The notes: generated by a model not told the origin, from the sequence alone. A stretch of 64,000 bases of DNA from Diplonema japonicum (GCA_964019335.1 OZ025697.1:310001-374000); one strand, 5' to 3'; shown: positions 48,808-58,369, numbered from the stretch's first letter. Translations and numbers: made by a program.

Positions 48808-48904
48808 AAACCTGCATAAAATTCGGTGACCTCCCAACAGGGGGCTTGAACTGTGTTGGCATACCGTAGCGCGTGGCTACTGTACCAGAGGCTCGTGTTG
48901 CCAT
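47681..48904 (-). CDS. Unknown conserved-looking protein, four exons
   Basis: Exons 48904-48812, 48752-48444, 48394-47876 and 47824-47681 give 354 residues in one frame; introns are 59, 49 and 51 nt with GTTTGT, GTGCTT and GTGTGT donors. The protein starts MATRASGTVATRYGMPTQFK and is basic, hydrophilic and without membrane segments. Notable stretches are PPHRMKNFAEARVRAAHALK, HPNQREILSWTQDQLRED, an acidic helix (EELAEQIEEVIRQDP) and a Tyr/Phe/Trp-rich part (DRWIGYYHTFSSNN). Near the end lie PDEVNRMNKRRTQYVEE and RDTFERQCQWDVAVERN. The style resembles small microtubule- or axoneme-associated proteins, but I cannot name a family. Third-intron placement (47875/47825) is the least certain because the donor GTGTGT is not the local consensus. 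Confidence 0.72.
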
Positions 48905-49099
48905 TTTTTTATTTTATTTTATTTTTTGTACACCCTCTCTCTCTCTCGCTCTCTCTCTCTCTTTCTGTTTCCCCTTCCTGAGATTTTTTTTTTCTTCCCC
49001 TCCCAAAAAAAAAAAAAGAAAAATAAAAATAAAAATAAAAACGGAACAAAGAAAGATTCTCTTCTTTGTCACTCGTGGATTACGCAACTTGTTCACTAT

Positions 49100-49888
49100 T
49101 CAATTGTCCCATCTTGGGCGGACGTGATAATGGAGCAGTACGGATGCGGCATTCGAAGGGGGGAGGATGTGAAGTCTTGCGGAGTCATCGTAATAACAGT
49201 CTTCAGTCCCGTCGGGGAGGGTGGGGGTTGTTTGAGAGGGCAGTGGCGTGGACATGACGGGGCCGTAGAAGCAGTCCTCGCACACGCGGGACGGCTTGTC
49301 GGCAGCGCGAGTGTCAGATCCACAGCAGCTTATGTTGTCTAAGCATTTGGGAGGATCGTTGGGAATACCAGAAACAATTGCAAGATTTCCAGAGCAAGCA
49401 TAACACACCAGCCGACCACACGACCTGCAGTGATGTTTCCTAATATACATGTTGAAGCTTCGACAGCACACAGCACACCCTGATCGCTTCTCGCTCGGTT
49501 CCCAGTTCCATGCCTCTGCCTCGTCCAAAACCAGAATTCTCAGTAGTCCTTTCCCAGAGATTGTCACCTCTATGTCGCCACTCTTTGCGCAGTAAATGAA
49601 TCGAATCTTCGTCACCGAGATCCTCCAATCGCGTGTTTTTCCTTTTTCGTCCAGACTCCTCTTGTCCAGCACCTCGCAGATGTCCCCCTCCGTCCCGTCC
49701 CGCTTTTCATAAGAACAAGTCATCCCGTATTTCGAACCGACGTCTAAGCACCTTGGCCCTCCGTCGACCAGCACCCTTATCCTCACCCCGGTGGGGTCCT
49801 TGCCCCATTTCTCCTGTGATGCAGCAATCGTCAGTAGTCTGCTTCCCGATAGGCGTCTTGGATTAGGCCTGCTAGGCGTGGTGCCCAT
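49100..49888 (-). CDS. FYVE zinc-finger protein
   Basis: 262 residues from MGTTPSRPNPRRLSGSRLL at 49888; the upstream frame is poly-Lys and Pro-rich leader. The first ~125 residues look like a small beta-rich domain (RIRVLVDGGPRCLDVGS, RISVTKIRFIYCAKSG), possibly PH-like. Residues ~128-210 are a FYVE domain: an aromatic/acidic entry WNWEPSEKRSGC, CAVC, the basic signature RKHHCRSCG, CYAC, and the terminal RVCEDC. A ~25-residue insertion with extra Cys (PPKCLDNISCCGS) sits before the last zinc pair. FYVE domains bind phosphatidylinositol 3-phosphate on endosomes. The ligand motif R+HHCRxCG is intact, so endosomal targeting is expected. The tail is rich in Pro/Thr and unremarkable. Confidence 0.88.
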   Translation of the reverse strand: MGTTPSRPNPRRLSGSRLLTIAASQEKWGKDPTGVRIRVLVDGGPRCLDVGSKYGMTCSYEKRDGTEGDICEVLDKRSLDEKGKTRDWRISVTKIRFIYCAKSGDIEVTISGKGLLRILVLDEAEAWNWEPSEKRSGCAVCCRSFNMYIRKHHCRSCGRLVCYACSGNLAIVSGIPNDPPKCLDNISCCGSDTRAADKPSRVCEDCFYGPVMSTPLPSQTTPTLPDGTEDCYYDDSARLHILPPSNAASVLLHYHVRPRWDN

Positions 49889-50135
49889 GTTTTTATATTT
49901 TCTTGTTCTTCCCCCCCTCCCGCGGTGTCCATGCTTTTTTTTTTTTTTTTTTTTCTTTCTTGAAAAAAAAAGGGAAGAACAACAAAAAAGGAAAAAGTTA
50001 CGAGGGGGGGGGGGGGGGGGAATCAACATTTTTTTTGGGGAGAGGGTAGAAAGTTTCATTGACAGGGGATAAAGGGGGGGGGAAGAAAAAAAAGAGGTAC
50101 AAAGGTACACAACAACAACAAAAAAACCTTCCCCC

Positions 50136-52943
50136 TCATAACCGCTTGACTCTAAAGGGTTTTGTGTGAGAATGCAGCCTGATTAGCACCTGGTTCCCCT
50201 CCATATTGTTCAGAAAGAGTTTTTGCGCCGTTTCCTCTACCCCTATCGAGGTGAGGATGGAGGACACAAGCTCGGGGAAGGCGTTCGGGCCGATTTTAGT
50301 TTGGAGTTTAGTGAAGGTGCTTCCCGCGAGCGAAAGCATGTCGATGGGCTTGAATATGGCCAATTTAAGGAGAATGGACACGAGAGAAGGGTGGATCGCA
50401 GAAAATACATCTGCAGGCGACTCCACAAGGTATTCGATGATATTGATGAGGCAGCGTATCGAGTTCATAGCACGGAGGTCACTGTGCACAATTTCTTCAC
50501 AGATTTTAACGTAGTTCTGGACCAAGCTGGTTTTTAAAATTTCAGGTCGGAGAAGCGATCGTTGTACCAAACCGTTCTTGACGTTGTTGACAAGTATGGT
50601 GTACTTCATAAGGTTCAGGAACGGGAAGACCATGTCAAGCTGAGAGAAAGGAGGGGTCTGCCCACGCAACGCTGTCCCGTACGCCTCGAAGTACGTCGAT
50701 GTGACCTCAACAAGCTTCGGCACCACCTCTTTGTCACACGCGAAGAGCAGCATCACATCAGTCAACACCCCCATGACATTGGGGTGCTTCTTCACAGAAG
50801 ACCACTCCCCCAACGTTGCCATAATTTCTGGTATCGATTCCCTGGTGTGATTACCTGTAACACTCAGCATGCTCCTTAGTGCGTTGTACACCTCCGCCAT
50901 GAATGCATCATTGAAATTTGTTTTCACTGCCAGATGCTTCAATTCTCCCCATAGATGGCTTTGTATACCGCACCATGCTGCGACTACAGGGTGCGATGCG
51001 ACCCCGCAATGGTGAACTGCTTGTAGAGACGCGTTCTTCAGCTGTTGAGCCACCGCTGCTACACAGCAAGTTGCTTTGAGTGTCAGTCCTTGCTCCGCGT
51101 ATTGTCTTGCGGCCGTGATGACCAGTTTGTAGGTGTATTCGATGTACTCCTTTGTCTCTGATGGGATGCCATGGACGACCTCTGCCACTGCGTAGCTTAT
51201 GTGCACGCAGGACTCCAGCGGGAGGTCGTTCCTTGCGGTGATGTGTTCCAGCATCGTCACTGTTTCCTTCGGGAAGTTCGTACCAAGCTTCCTGCTGCCC
51301 ACCATGCACAACCGCCGGAAATCAGACGTGGCTTCTCTCTGTAGTTTTGGGTTGCCTTGCATTTCGTGCAGACCGCTCATCACGAATCTGAGGGCCTGTC
51401 CGATCTCGTCGGTTGTCCCCGACTGTCGCAGCCATGTGCAGAACCCCGAGGTAGTGAGGATGGAACTTATTGCTTTGACCAATTTGAAATGCGGTTTGAC
51501 GACCCCCATCAGACCGATCACAGCGCTTCCTCGCGACCCCATACTCGCCATCACTGTGCTTGCTTGCCCCAAACAGGTCACCGTCACAGGTATCGCAGAC
51601 AGCATGAACAAAGCTGCCTCTTGTTCCCTCCACGAACGCCCCATAGCCCCCTGCACCAAACCCCACGCGGATTCCAAGGCCGCGGGGAGGTTCGTTCTGG
51701 AAGCGTTCTTCACCGTATCGTGGTAGTGCTGGATCCTCAGCACGTCGAGGGTTTGCTCGTCAGAAGAACCCCAGTAGCCTTGTGCATCGGCTTCAACGGG
51801 GTACTCGCACGCCTTGCAAGCCACCCTGATCAAATGAGAGATGTGCATGTCGAGGTCCGGAACGCTCTTCAACGATCTATCTATTGAGACACCGACGGTG
51901 CCCCACACTTGGATCGCGGCCAGGGAGAGAGATCGTTCGTCGGACCCGACCAGCTGCGCGAGGAGGTTGAAGACAGTCTGCGAGTTGGGTGAGCTGATGG
52001 TGGCGAGGAGCTGAAGGACGTTGGCTTCGGCGACGGCACATATAGCCCTCGCGACTTGGTGGCCGACCTCAGTGGCCTGAACCGCATGCTCGACGGACTG
52101 CTGGTGAACGACGGTGGAGAGAAGCGTTTGGGCAAGTGTGGTTTGTTGCATCCCGCAGGACTCCGCTAATGCGCAGATCACATCGCAGGATGACGCACTG
52201 AACTCAGGCCGGACAATACCCTCCGAAGCAGCGTTGAGGAGTATCGTGACACTGTTGGCGGTGGTGAAGGGAACCCATGCCGCGTAGCACTTAAGCACTT
52301 TGTTTCGGTTTTCCGGTATCAGATGCGTCTCGGAGAATTTCACAAGATTGTTGATGACAAACTCTGAACAAGCCCGTACCGACGCGATGTACTCGTGTGA
52401 GTCCCCTCCTGCGTCCTCTTCGTCCACAGGCGTCACGAAACCTTGCTTCACCGTCGCTTCGGTGACCTTGTTTCTCGTTCGTTCCATTTTAATGTCGCAC
52501 CGCAGCAGGTCGGCTTCCTCCGCCATGTACGTCAGCGTGTCAAGAGTATAGCAAGTCGAATCCGATCCGAGGAGCCCTGCGATAACGGGAATGGAGTCCG
52601 TATGGATGGGTGCGATGATGGCGATTGTTAGACAGATTTGAGTCGAGACCGAAGCAGGAAGCTGTTTCAAATATGGGAGAAGCGACAGCAACCGTCTGAG
52701 GAAGTCAGCCTGCACGGGTGGCGAAAGGGTATGCAGGTCCTTCCTCGCCTTCGTTTTAATTGCATTCGCTGCAAAGAACACGACGACCTCTTCACCATCA
52801 GGCACAATCATATCGAAAAGGCTCCATCCACTGTCGCTTTTAATCAAAGCTTGAAGCCACTCATCTGCTTTCCTGCACCCTGAGTTCCCGGGGTCGTGCA
52901 CGACAAGGAGGGCTTCTCGAACCCCTTCAGCCAACCCTGACAT
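50136..52943 (-). CDS. Importin-beta family karyopherin, transportin-3/importin-13-like
   Basis: 935 residues from MSGLAEGVREALL at 52943, with no intron seen. An importin-beta N-terminal domain is recognisable at residues ~20-85: ADEWLQALIKSDSGWSLFDM, then VVVFFAANAIKTKARKDL, as in the Ran-binding first HEAT repeats. The rest is a chain of amphipathic helix pairs typical of HEAT repeats. Length and overall pattern fit the transportin-3/Mtr10/importin-13 branch (about 920-960 residues), which imports SR proteins and other cargo. Assignment to the exact branch is less sure than to the superfamily. The 5' leader is unusual: a clear acceptor at 52972-52971 is followed by GAG and about 25 A directly before the ATG. 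The stop of the next gene upstream lies only about 55 bases before that acceptor. Confidence 0.85.
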   Translation of the reverse strand: MSGLAEGVREALLVVHDPGNSGCRKADEWLQALIKSDSGWSLFDMIVPDGEEVVVFFAANAIKTKARKDLHTLSPPVQADFLRRLLSLLPYLKQLPASVSTQICLTIAIIAPIHTDSIPVIAGLLGSDSTCYTLDTLTYMAEEADLLRCDIKMERTRNKVTEATVKQGFVTPVDEEDAGGDSHEYIASVRACSEFVINNLVKFSETHLIPENRNKVLKCYAAWVPFTTANSVTILLNAASEGIVRPEFSASSCDVICALAESCGMQQTTLAQTLLSTVVHQQSVEHAVQATEVGHQVARAICAVAEANVLQLLATISSPNSQTVFNLLAQLVGSDERSLSLAAIQVWGTVGVSIDRSLKSVPDLDMHISHLIRVACKACEYPVEADAQGYWGSSDEQTLDVLRIQHYHDTVKNASRTNLPAALESAWGLVQGAMGRSWREQEAALFMLSAIPVTVTCLGQASTVMASMGSRGSAVIGLMGVVKPHFKLVKAISSILTTSGFCTWLRQSGTTDEIGQALRFVMSGLHEMQGNPKLQREATSDFRRLCMVGSRKLGTNFPKETVTMLEHITARNDLPLESCVHISYAVAEVVHGIPSETKEYIEYTYKLVITAARQYAEQGLTLKATCCVAAVAQQLKNASLQAVHHCGVASHPVVAAWCGIQSHLWGELKHLAVKTNFNDAFMAEVYNALRSMLSVTGNHTRESIPEIMATLGEWSSVKKHPNVMGVLTDVMLLFACDKEVVPKLVEVTSTYFEAYGTALRGQTPPFSQLDMVFPFLNLMKYTILVNNVKNGLVQRSLLRPEILKTSLVQNYVKICEEIVHSDLRAMNSIRCLINIIEYLVESPADVFSAIHPSLVSILLKLAIFKPIDMLSLAGSTFTKLQTKIGPNAFPELVSSILTSIGVEETAQKLFLNNMEGNQVLIRLHSHTKPFRVKRL

Positions 52944-52970
52944 TTTTTTTTTTTTTTTTTTTTTTTTCTC

Positions 52971-53020
52971 CTGAAGAATGTCGAAGGAAAGGGGAGGGAA
53001 AGAGAGAGAGAGAAAAAAAG
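52971..53020 (-). other. Candidate spliced-leader acceptor of the karyopherin gene
   Basis: On the minus strand a nearly pure C/T tract (CTTTTTTTCTCTCTCTCTC, then TTTCCCTCCCCTTTCCTTCG) leads to ACATTCTTCAG with AG at 52972-52971. The ATG follows after GAG and an A-run. The tract starts only a few bases after the stop codon of the upstream small gene, so the intergenic space is almost wholly signal. Confidence 0.6.
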
Positions 53021-53025
53021 ACTTT

Positions 53026-53238
53026 CTAATCCATGTGCGTTTTCAGACTGAGGGAAGTTGGCATCAAGGAGAATCCCCTGAACAACCCTTCCGCAACAGA
53101 GGACTTGTTTTCTAATTTTTCATGGCTTGGTAGGTTATATTTCTTAGGGTTCTTCTTTCGAAGGCATCTCTCGTAGCACGCCGACGTGTCCTTCACCTCA
53201 TCCTTGTCGCATGACGACAGGCACTTCACCAACGACAT
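53026..53238 (-). CDS. Small twin CX3C protein, possibly mitochondrial intermembrane-space type
   Basis: 70 residues from MSLVKCLSSCDKDE at 53238. The frame is open upstream without ATG, and a pyrimidine tract ending in CTTCAG (AG at 53305-53304) precedes it, so this ATG is preferred. Four cysteines form C-x3-C-x10-C-x3-C (CLSSC and CYERC), the twin-CX3C layout of small TIM chaperones and related intermembrane-space proteins; the ten-residue spacing is slightly short for TIMs. The rest is basic and low in hydrophobicity (RKKNPKKYNLPSHEKLE), with GLFRGFSLMPTSLSL near the end. It could also be another small disulfide-bonded protein. Function is inferred from cysteine spacing only. Confidence 0.6.
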   Translation of the reverse strand: MSLVKCLSSCDKDEVKDTSACYERCLRKKNPKKYNLPSHEKLENKSSVAEGLFRGFSLMPTSLSLKTHMD

Positions 53239-53303
53239 CGAAAGGTGGCTATTAGTTTTCGTAAGGTAGTCCCCTCCCCGGTTTTTAATGTGTAAATAAT
53301 TAG

Positions 53304-53335
53304 CTGAAGAGAACAAACTATCTTTTTTTTTTTTC
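53304..53335 (-). other. Candidate spliced-leader acceptor of the small Cys gene
   Basis: The minus strand reads a T/C-rich run ending TTTGTTCTCTTCAG with AG at 53305-53304, 66 bases before the ATG at 53238. It makes the upstream open frame (no ATG) part of a leader. Confidence 0.45.
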
Positions 53336-53526
53336 GGCTATGAGAAAAAAAAAATAAATAAAACGAGAAAACTGTTTTTTTTTTTTTTTTTTTTTTAAAG
53401 GGGGAGAGTGAAAAATAAAACGAGGAAACTATTTCTTTTTTTTTTTCTTTATGTTTCTTGGAAAGGAGAATAGGCTACTACTAAACTTAAAAAAAAAAGA
53501 GAAAGGAAAAAAAAAATCTCTTTTTT

Positions 53527-54507
53527 TCAAAGTATGGAACAGAAAGACCCAGTTTTCTTAACCCACCTTGACCGGGTATTCTGGGGTTGAAACTCGGGTC
53601 GTGGGGCCTTAGGCACGGAGTCGCTGCTTGGTTCCTTTCCGAATGTGTGGTTTGTAGTTGAGTTGGCTGACCGAATAGCATCGAAGGCTCGGATACAGTT
53701 CCCGTAGATAGTTTCATTCACAGCAACAAGGTCAAGGGATCGGAACGAACCCCCAAGGGAGAACCACAAGGTGAAACAGAGGGATGTGGGGTGAACAGCG
53801 TGAGAGGTGTTCATGGAAACACCATTGACGAACCCATGGGATTTAAAATAAGGCCGGAAGGTTGGGTTCCCCGCTCCTCGTTGAACACCAAGAAGCGCTG
53901 TGAGCGGGAACCGTTCCTTTACCTCTTCTGCGTCAGGGCTGGCCATTTTAACGAGACAATGTTCCCGACCGAAGGCCCCCATGGCTCCATTGTGGTTAGG
54001 ATAGGATGCAATTTTGAACCATCTTTCTTTCGGACCGTCTTTCTCATACGATGTTAAATACACCCCACGATGCATTATTTGGACTGCGTCAAGAGCATCT
54101 TGTTGCAGGTATGAAGGCGAGGTGTTTGCTTCAATTGCCCGTCCGTTTGATGACAGAATATCAAGAATGACAGGACCGCCAGGATGCCTGCTTGGGTCCA
54201 CCTGCGGTTGCTGTGGTGCAGGGTTCCGGTTCAACAACGGTTCCCTCAGACAACTCTTGTAACCCGGAACCGTTCCCGTGCCCTCTCTCAGCCCGTCGAA
54301 TGTGTACCGTTGCTCTGCTTGCAACAATGGTGCTTCCACACAGATTTCCTCCTTTGGTATCGTAGGTGACGGGCTCCTTGCGAAGGCTTCCGGGGGTGTC
54401 TGCGACCGCTCGTTGTTGTATATCACATCCCTTTGAGGCTGTGCAGAGACAGTCTCGTCTGCGAACACCGGTGCGTCCGACGCATACACCGAGTGCTTTG
54501 TCGTCAT
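53527..54507 (-). CDS. PH-like domain protein with a C-terminal CaaX prenylation box
   Basis: 326 residues from MTTKHSVYASDAPVFADE at 54507. The N-terminal ~130 residues are disordered and Pro/Gln-rich. Residues ~145-285 look like a PH-type domain: GVYLTSYEKDGPKERWFKIA for the first strands, then a variable region, LCFTLWFSLGGSFRSLDLV and a final helix TIYGNCIRAFDAIRSA. The protein ends GSFCSIL: Cys followed by Ser-Ile-Leu is a CaaX box, and Leu in the last place favours geranylgeranyl transferase I. Lys-rich residues lie just before (WVKKTGS). Together this suggests a lipid-anchored membrane protein. The PH call is by pattern and moderately sure; the CaaX sequence is directly visible. Confidence 0.75.
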   Translation of the reverse strand: MTTKHSVYASDAPVFADETVSAQPQRDVIYNNERSQTPPEAFARSPSPTIPKEEICVEAPLLQAEQRYTFDGLREGTGTVPGYKSCLREPLLNRNPAPQQPQVDPSRHPGGPVILDILSSNGRAIEANTSPSYLQQDALDAVQIMHRGVYLTSYEKDGPKERWFKIASYPNHNGAMGAFGREHCLVKMASPDAEEVKERFPLTALLGVQRGAGNPTFRPYFKSHGFVNGVSMNTSHAVHPTSLCFTLWFSLGGSFRSLDLVAVNETIYGNCIRAFDAIRSANSTTNHTFGKEPSSDSVPKAPRPEFQPQNTRSRWVKKTGSFCSIL

Positions 54508-54627
54508 GTGGGATCGCGTCTCTCTTTTAATACAATATTTTTTTTCTCGCCCCCCCACGTTAAAAACAACATTGTGAAGGAAAACTACAAGAGTGATGGA
54601 GGGCTAGTGGTGAGAAGAACATTTTGG

Positions 54628-54660
<33 letters not shown>

Positions 54661-54697
54661 GGGAGGATGGGAGGGGGGGGGGAACGTGTCTCACCTC

Positions 54698-56204
54698 TCA
54701 ATCCTCTTGTTTCAATCCTGAAAACGTATTTTTCGTAACGTGATAATCGGATAGTTTTTGTTTTTGCAGCTTCCCGCCGGTTGGGCCGGTGGTTTTGCTG
54801 TTCCATTCGTTCAGCGACATCACCTTGCTGGACCCCCCTGGGCCTGTTACCTCCTCCACATCTTCATCCTCTTCGTCGGAGTACTCATCGAGCTTGCTGT
54901 CCTCCGCTGCATCGATCTTCGCATAGTTCTCATAGAATGTCCACTCGTAGTTGTACTTCCCTTTAAAGGCTTCCTGCTGTAGGTTACTGAGGGCGGTCTC
55001 CACTGTGTTTTGTTTTATTGGATTACCCCGTTTTTCTGAACATACAAGCTTTCTGCGTGAAGAAGACCGCAATGACCGCTCGGACAGGCCCGTCGCCTGA
55101 ATGCCGCCTTTTTCTGCGCAAGATCAGCCATTTCCCAGCAGCGTTTGCAAACATCGTGTTGAACACAGCACAGCCGACGCTGACAGGAATGTTGGGGAAG
55201 ACAATGGCGCTCGAAGGGGTCGAGGACAGCTTGTTCTGCGCTGTAGTGTCAGGGTCAGGGGCTGTGCGGGACCATGCGCTGAGGAGTTGAGGTGGCGCGT
55301 GCGTTGACGAGGTGCGTTTAATGTAGCAGGACCTGTTCGGCTCCTTGTCGAGGGACACCACGCTTATGTTGTAGTAAAGGCCAAGCTCGTGAATCAGCTC
55401 CCGTTTCTCCCTGTTCATAGGGGGTAGCATCTTGTAAGAAGTGGAGTTGGTCACCAGCCCATTGAACACTCTTTCAACGTATTGTACATGGGACAAATTC
55501 TTCTTGGCTTGAACCCATAAGTGCTTGCTGTACCAAAAGTACGCAACTGGAGGAGGGAGCTGTTTCTTCTGGCTGGAACGAACCGTGCTCGGAGGTGCTT
55601 TCCAAGCGGCAGCGACGATTTGTCTGGGGGGCGCGACCCGTTGCGGTGTGGGAACTACTGGTTGCTGGTGTTGGTATTCCTGCCTGACAGGCTGCTTGTG
55701 CACCACCTTCAGGTCGTGGCTCACACCACTGTTTCCCGTATTTTTCTTCGCCCCACCCAACACGGGGAATTCATCCAAGTCGTCTAGCTTCACACGCTCT
55801 TCCTCTACATAGTGCGTGTGGTTGTTTTGGTACCCTTTGTATCCCTTGCCTCCTGCTCCTTTACCCATCCCTTTGCCAACTACTGGGCAAGGAGGCGGAG
55901 GCGGTGGTGGTGGTGGAGGCTCCTGTGGAGGATGCGGTGCCTCATATCCCATGCCCATTGCTTGCATGTTCTGTCCTCCCATCCCGTATTGCTGAGGATA
56001 TCCCATGTACCCCACACCAGGTTGGTACCCACGTCCACCGTACCCACCATATCCAGAAGGGACCCCTGGCTGTCCTCCCATGCCCATTGTTTGCATGTTC
56101 TGTCCTCCCATCCCCATGCCCGTTTGTTGCATGTTCCAGTTCACCGAGTTCATCGCCATGAACTGCTGAAACTGCTGAAGCTGCAAGAACTGGTCTTGGT
56201 CCAT
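54698..56204 (-). CDS. R3H-domain RNA-binding-type protein with Gly/Met/Gln-rich N-terminus
   Basis: Exons 56204-55046 and 55002-54698 give 487 residues; the 43-nt intron has GTATGT and ACACAG and restores one frame. The start MDQDQFLQLQQFQQF follows an untranslated-looking stretch. Residues ~10-115 are low complexity, with repeats of GMGGQNMQTMGM and GYGGYGGRGYQPG and then a poly-Pro run. A DLDEFPVLGG motif follows near 150. The R3H core is at about 260-275 (MNREKRELIHELGLYYNISV, with the Arg-x3-His signature), followed by NRSCYIKRTSST. R3H domains bind single-stranded RNA or DNA. The C-terminus has an acidic stretch (DEYSDEEDEDVEEVTG). The protein is probably a cytoplasmic mRNA-binding factor, which would matter in a lineage that regulates after transcription; this is inference. 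Confidence 0.82.
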
Positions 56205-56407
56205 TTTACCTCCCTCTACCTTCTCCCCCTCTCCTTTGTGTTTTGTTACCACCTTTTTTTTTTTTTTTTGTTTCCCCCCACCCGTTTCCCAGTAGGAAAT
56301 ATATGGGATAAAAAAAGGTAATGGAGCAGGTCGGGGGGGAGGGGACAAAAGACAAAATCCAAGGGGGGGGAAGAGAGTTTCCCCCCCCTTTTCTTTCCTT
56401 TCTTTCT

Positions 56408-57499
56408 TCAGAGCAGTTCTATCGGGTCACGAGAAAGCTGCCGGGACAACACAGGTACAGGAAGGTTGAGCAGCGGCTGTGTTTGGGAGAGGGACGGAGG
56501 GGGTTCAAATACAGGGTTTAAAAACGGGTGGGAAACGAGATGACCCGCGAGAGAGCGTCGCGAAGGGTCGATGGCGAAGCAAGCCTCGAGGAAAGAAAGA
56601 CAATGGGTCGGGGGGTTGTGCGGGAGCTTGGGAGGAAGAGGCTCAGTCCAGTTCCCGATGGTGAACATGGCTTGAAAATTGTTATCGAACGTTCCCCACG
56701 GAGGGCGGGTGGTGAGCATTTCGACAAGGCAGCAACCAACCGACCAAACATCACTGGGCTTGGAAGGATCTCCTTTAACAGCTTCAGGCGCCATCCATGG
56801 GGGTGTACCTATGAGCACATTACATCCATGCGTTTCAACCTCTTTCAAGTCACCATAATCGCTCAGCTTGGCAACACCATCTGAGGTTAGCAGGACGTTG
56901 GCGCATTTCAAATCCCGGTGTAACACGTTTTTCCCATGCAAGAAGGTCAGGCCTTCCAAAATGTCAATTGTATACTTCCGAGCATGTTCGAGGGGGAGCG
57001 GCTCAGATTTTAAAAAATCCGACAGCGGCCCAGCATGGGACAGCTCCATGGTGATGTGTAGTGTGTTGCAAGTGATGTTATTCTGACGTGATGCCACGTG
57101 GGTACACCCGTGGATTGAAATGACGTTTTCATGTCGCAGTTTTGTCATCTCACGGACCTTCTCGACCAGTGCGGAGATCTGTTGCTCAGACATGTTTTTT
57201 TTGAGTTTGACGGCTTTCTCTGCGCAGAGTGTTCCGTTTTTCTTTTTCTTCTGGAACACCTGGCCTGACGACCCGCCGCCGATCAGGACCCCGTCCTCGC
57301 TTTGCGCCTTCTCGAGCTCTTTTAGCGCAGCTTTTTGCTTGTCCATTTTTCTTTTTTTAACCCACAGAAGCAGCCCGACGAGGATTAATATTTGTGACGC
57401 GCCTATAGCCAATATTGCTGCGCCAATGGCGTCTGTCAGTTCGTAACCGGCTGACCCGTCCTCACCTGGAGTGGCCTTCTCTGGTACAGGATCCGCCAT
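56408..57499 (-). CDS. Membrane-anchored STE/TKL-like Ser/Thr protein kinase
   Basis: 363 residues from MADPVPEKATPGEDGSAG at 57499. One membrane helix lies at ~24-46 (GAAILAIGASQILILVGLLL) and is followed by KKRK, so the kinase should face the cytosol with a short N-terminal ectodomain. The kinase domain spans ~70-330. Visible motifs are the glycine loop GGGSSGQVF, the ATP lysine in EKAVKL, the catalytic loop HRDLKCANVL, SDYGD in place of DFG (Asp kept), GTPPWMAPEA and DVWSVGCCLVEM. All catalytic residues are present. The WMAPE form and HRDLKCANVL resemble MAP3K-type kinases. The ectodomain is too short for a ligand domain, so it is an anchored kinase rather than a receptor. The tail is Pro/Leu-rich. 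Confidence 0.88.
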   Translation of the reverse strand: MADPVPEKATPGEDGSAGYELTDAIGAAILAIGASQILILVGLLLWVKKRKMDKQKAALKELEKAQSEDGVLIGGGSSGQVFQKKKKNGTLCAEKAVKLKKNMSEQQISALVEKVREMTKLRHENVISIHGCTHVASRQNNITCNTLHITMELSHAGPLSDFLKSEPLPLEHARKYTIDILEGLTFLHGKNVLHRDLKCANVLLTSDGVAKLSDYGDLKEVETHGCNVLIGTPPWMAPEAVKGDPSKPSDVWSVGCCLVEMLTTRPPWGTFDNNFQAMFTIGNWTEPLPPKLPHNPPTHCLSFLEACFAIDPSRRSLAGHLVSHPFLNPVFEPPPSLSQTQPLLNLPVPVLSRQLSRDPIELL

Positions 57500-58369
57500 T
57501 TTGTGTAATGTTGCATGCTTTTCTTTTTTTTTTTTTTTTTTTTTGATGGAATCAATTGACGGAAGAAAAAAAAAAATTGTTGGATATGAAACAGAACGGG
57601 AAGGGGGAAACGAGGGAAAAAAAAAAAAGGATGTGATGGGAGAGAGTATTTTTTTTATTATTTTTGGTTCCATTTTTTTTTTTTTTTTTTTTTTTTTCCT
57701 TCAGAAATACACACATTTGATCCCCCTTTTTTCTCTCGCCTCAACAAAAAAAATAAAAATGAAAAAAAAATAGGGGTTTCAAGTATTTTCGGTTAACACT
57801 TTTCAGGAGTCATCCATTTGGGTGTTCTCAGAATGCGAAAAATATGATTCCCCCCTCCCCCCTCCCTCGCTGGCACATTTTGTGTGGTTCTGAGTCTTAT
57901 TCCTCGTTCACCCCACACACCCTTCCGTTCCCTCCCCGCGTTCCGGTCATCCTAAAGGTTTTTTCAAAACGCACTGTTCCGTATTCTTTTTTTCGTTATT
58001 TCACCCCCCCCCCCCCCAAAATAAAAGGAGTCGGCTGATTGTTTGTGCAAGCCGCTTTCACCCCACAGTACTCTCTTTTTATTTATCTTTTTTTTAATTT
58101 TAACCCATACCACTCCAGGGCCTATCTACATAGGGGTCCCTTTTTTGCTCCTTTTCATAATTTGAGGGGGAAAATGGCAGCATTTAACCCCCGTTTGCAG
58201 GTAAAACGGGTTTTTTGGACCAGGAAAATTAAAAAAAAGTTCAAAAATTTATAAAAATACAAAGGGGATGAAGAGTTGAATGGCCGTAGGGTGATCAAAA
58301 ACGACTATGTCAAAATGGGTTGTGCATGGGGGGGTGTAAATTGAGCATCTTGGGACAAAAAAGGCAGCA
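57500..58369. other. Spacer upstream of the kinase gene
   Basis: About 870 bases between the kinase start and the transposase remnant. T- and A-runs dominate up to about 57780. After that the base composition becomes ordinary, but no open frame has protein-like content. The right part (58000-58369) may be non-coding flank of the transposable element; TTAA, the piggyBac target, occurs near 58094-58103, but no inverted repeats were recognised. Confidence 0.4.
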
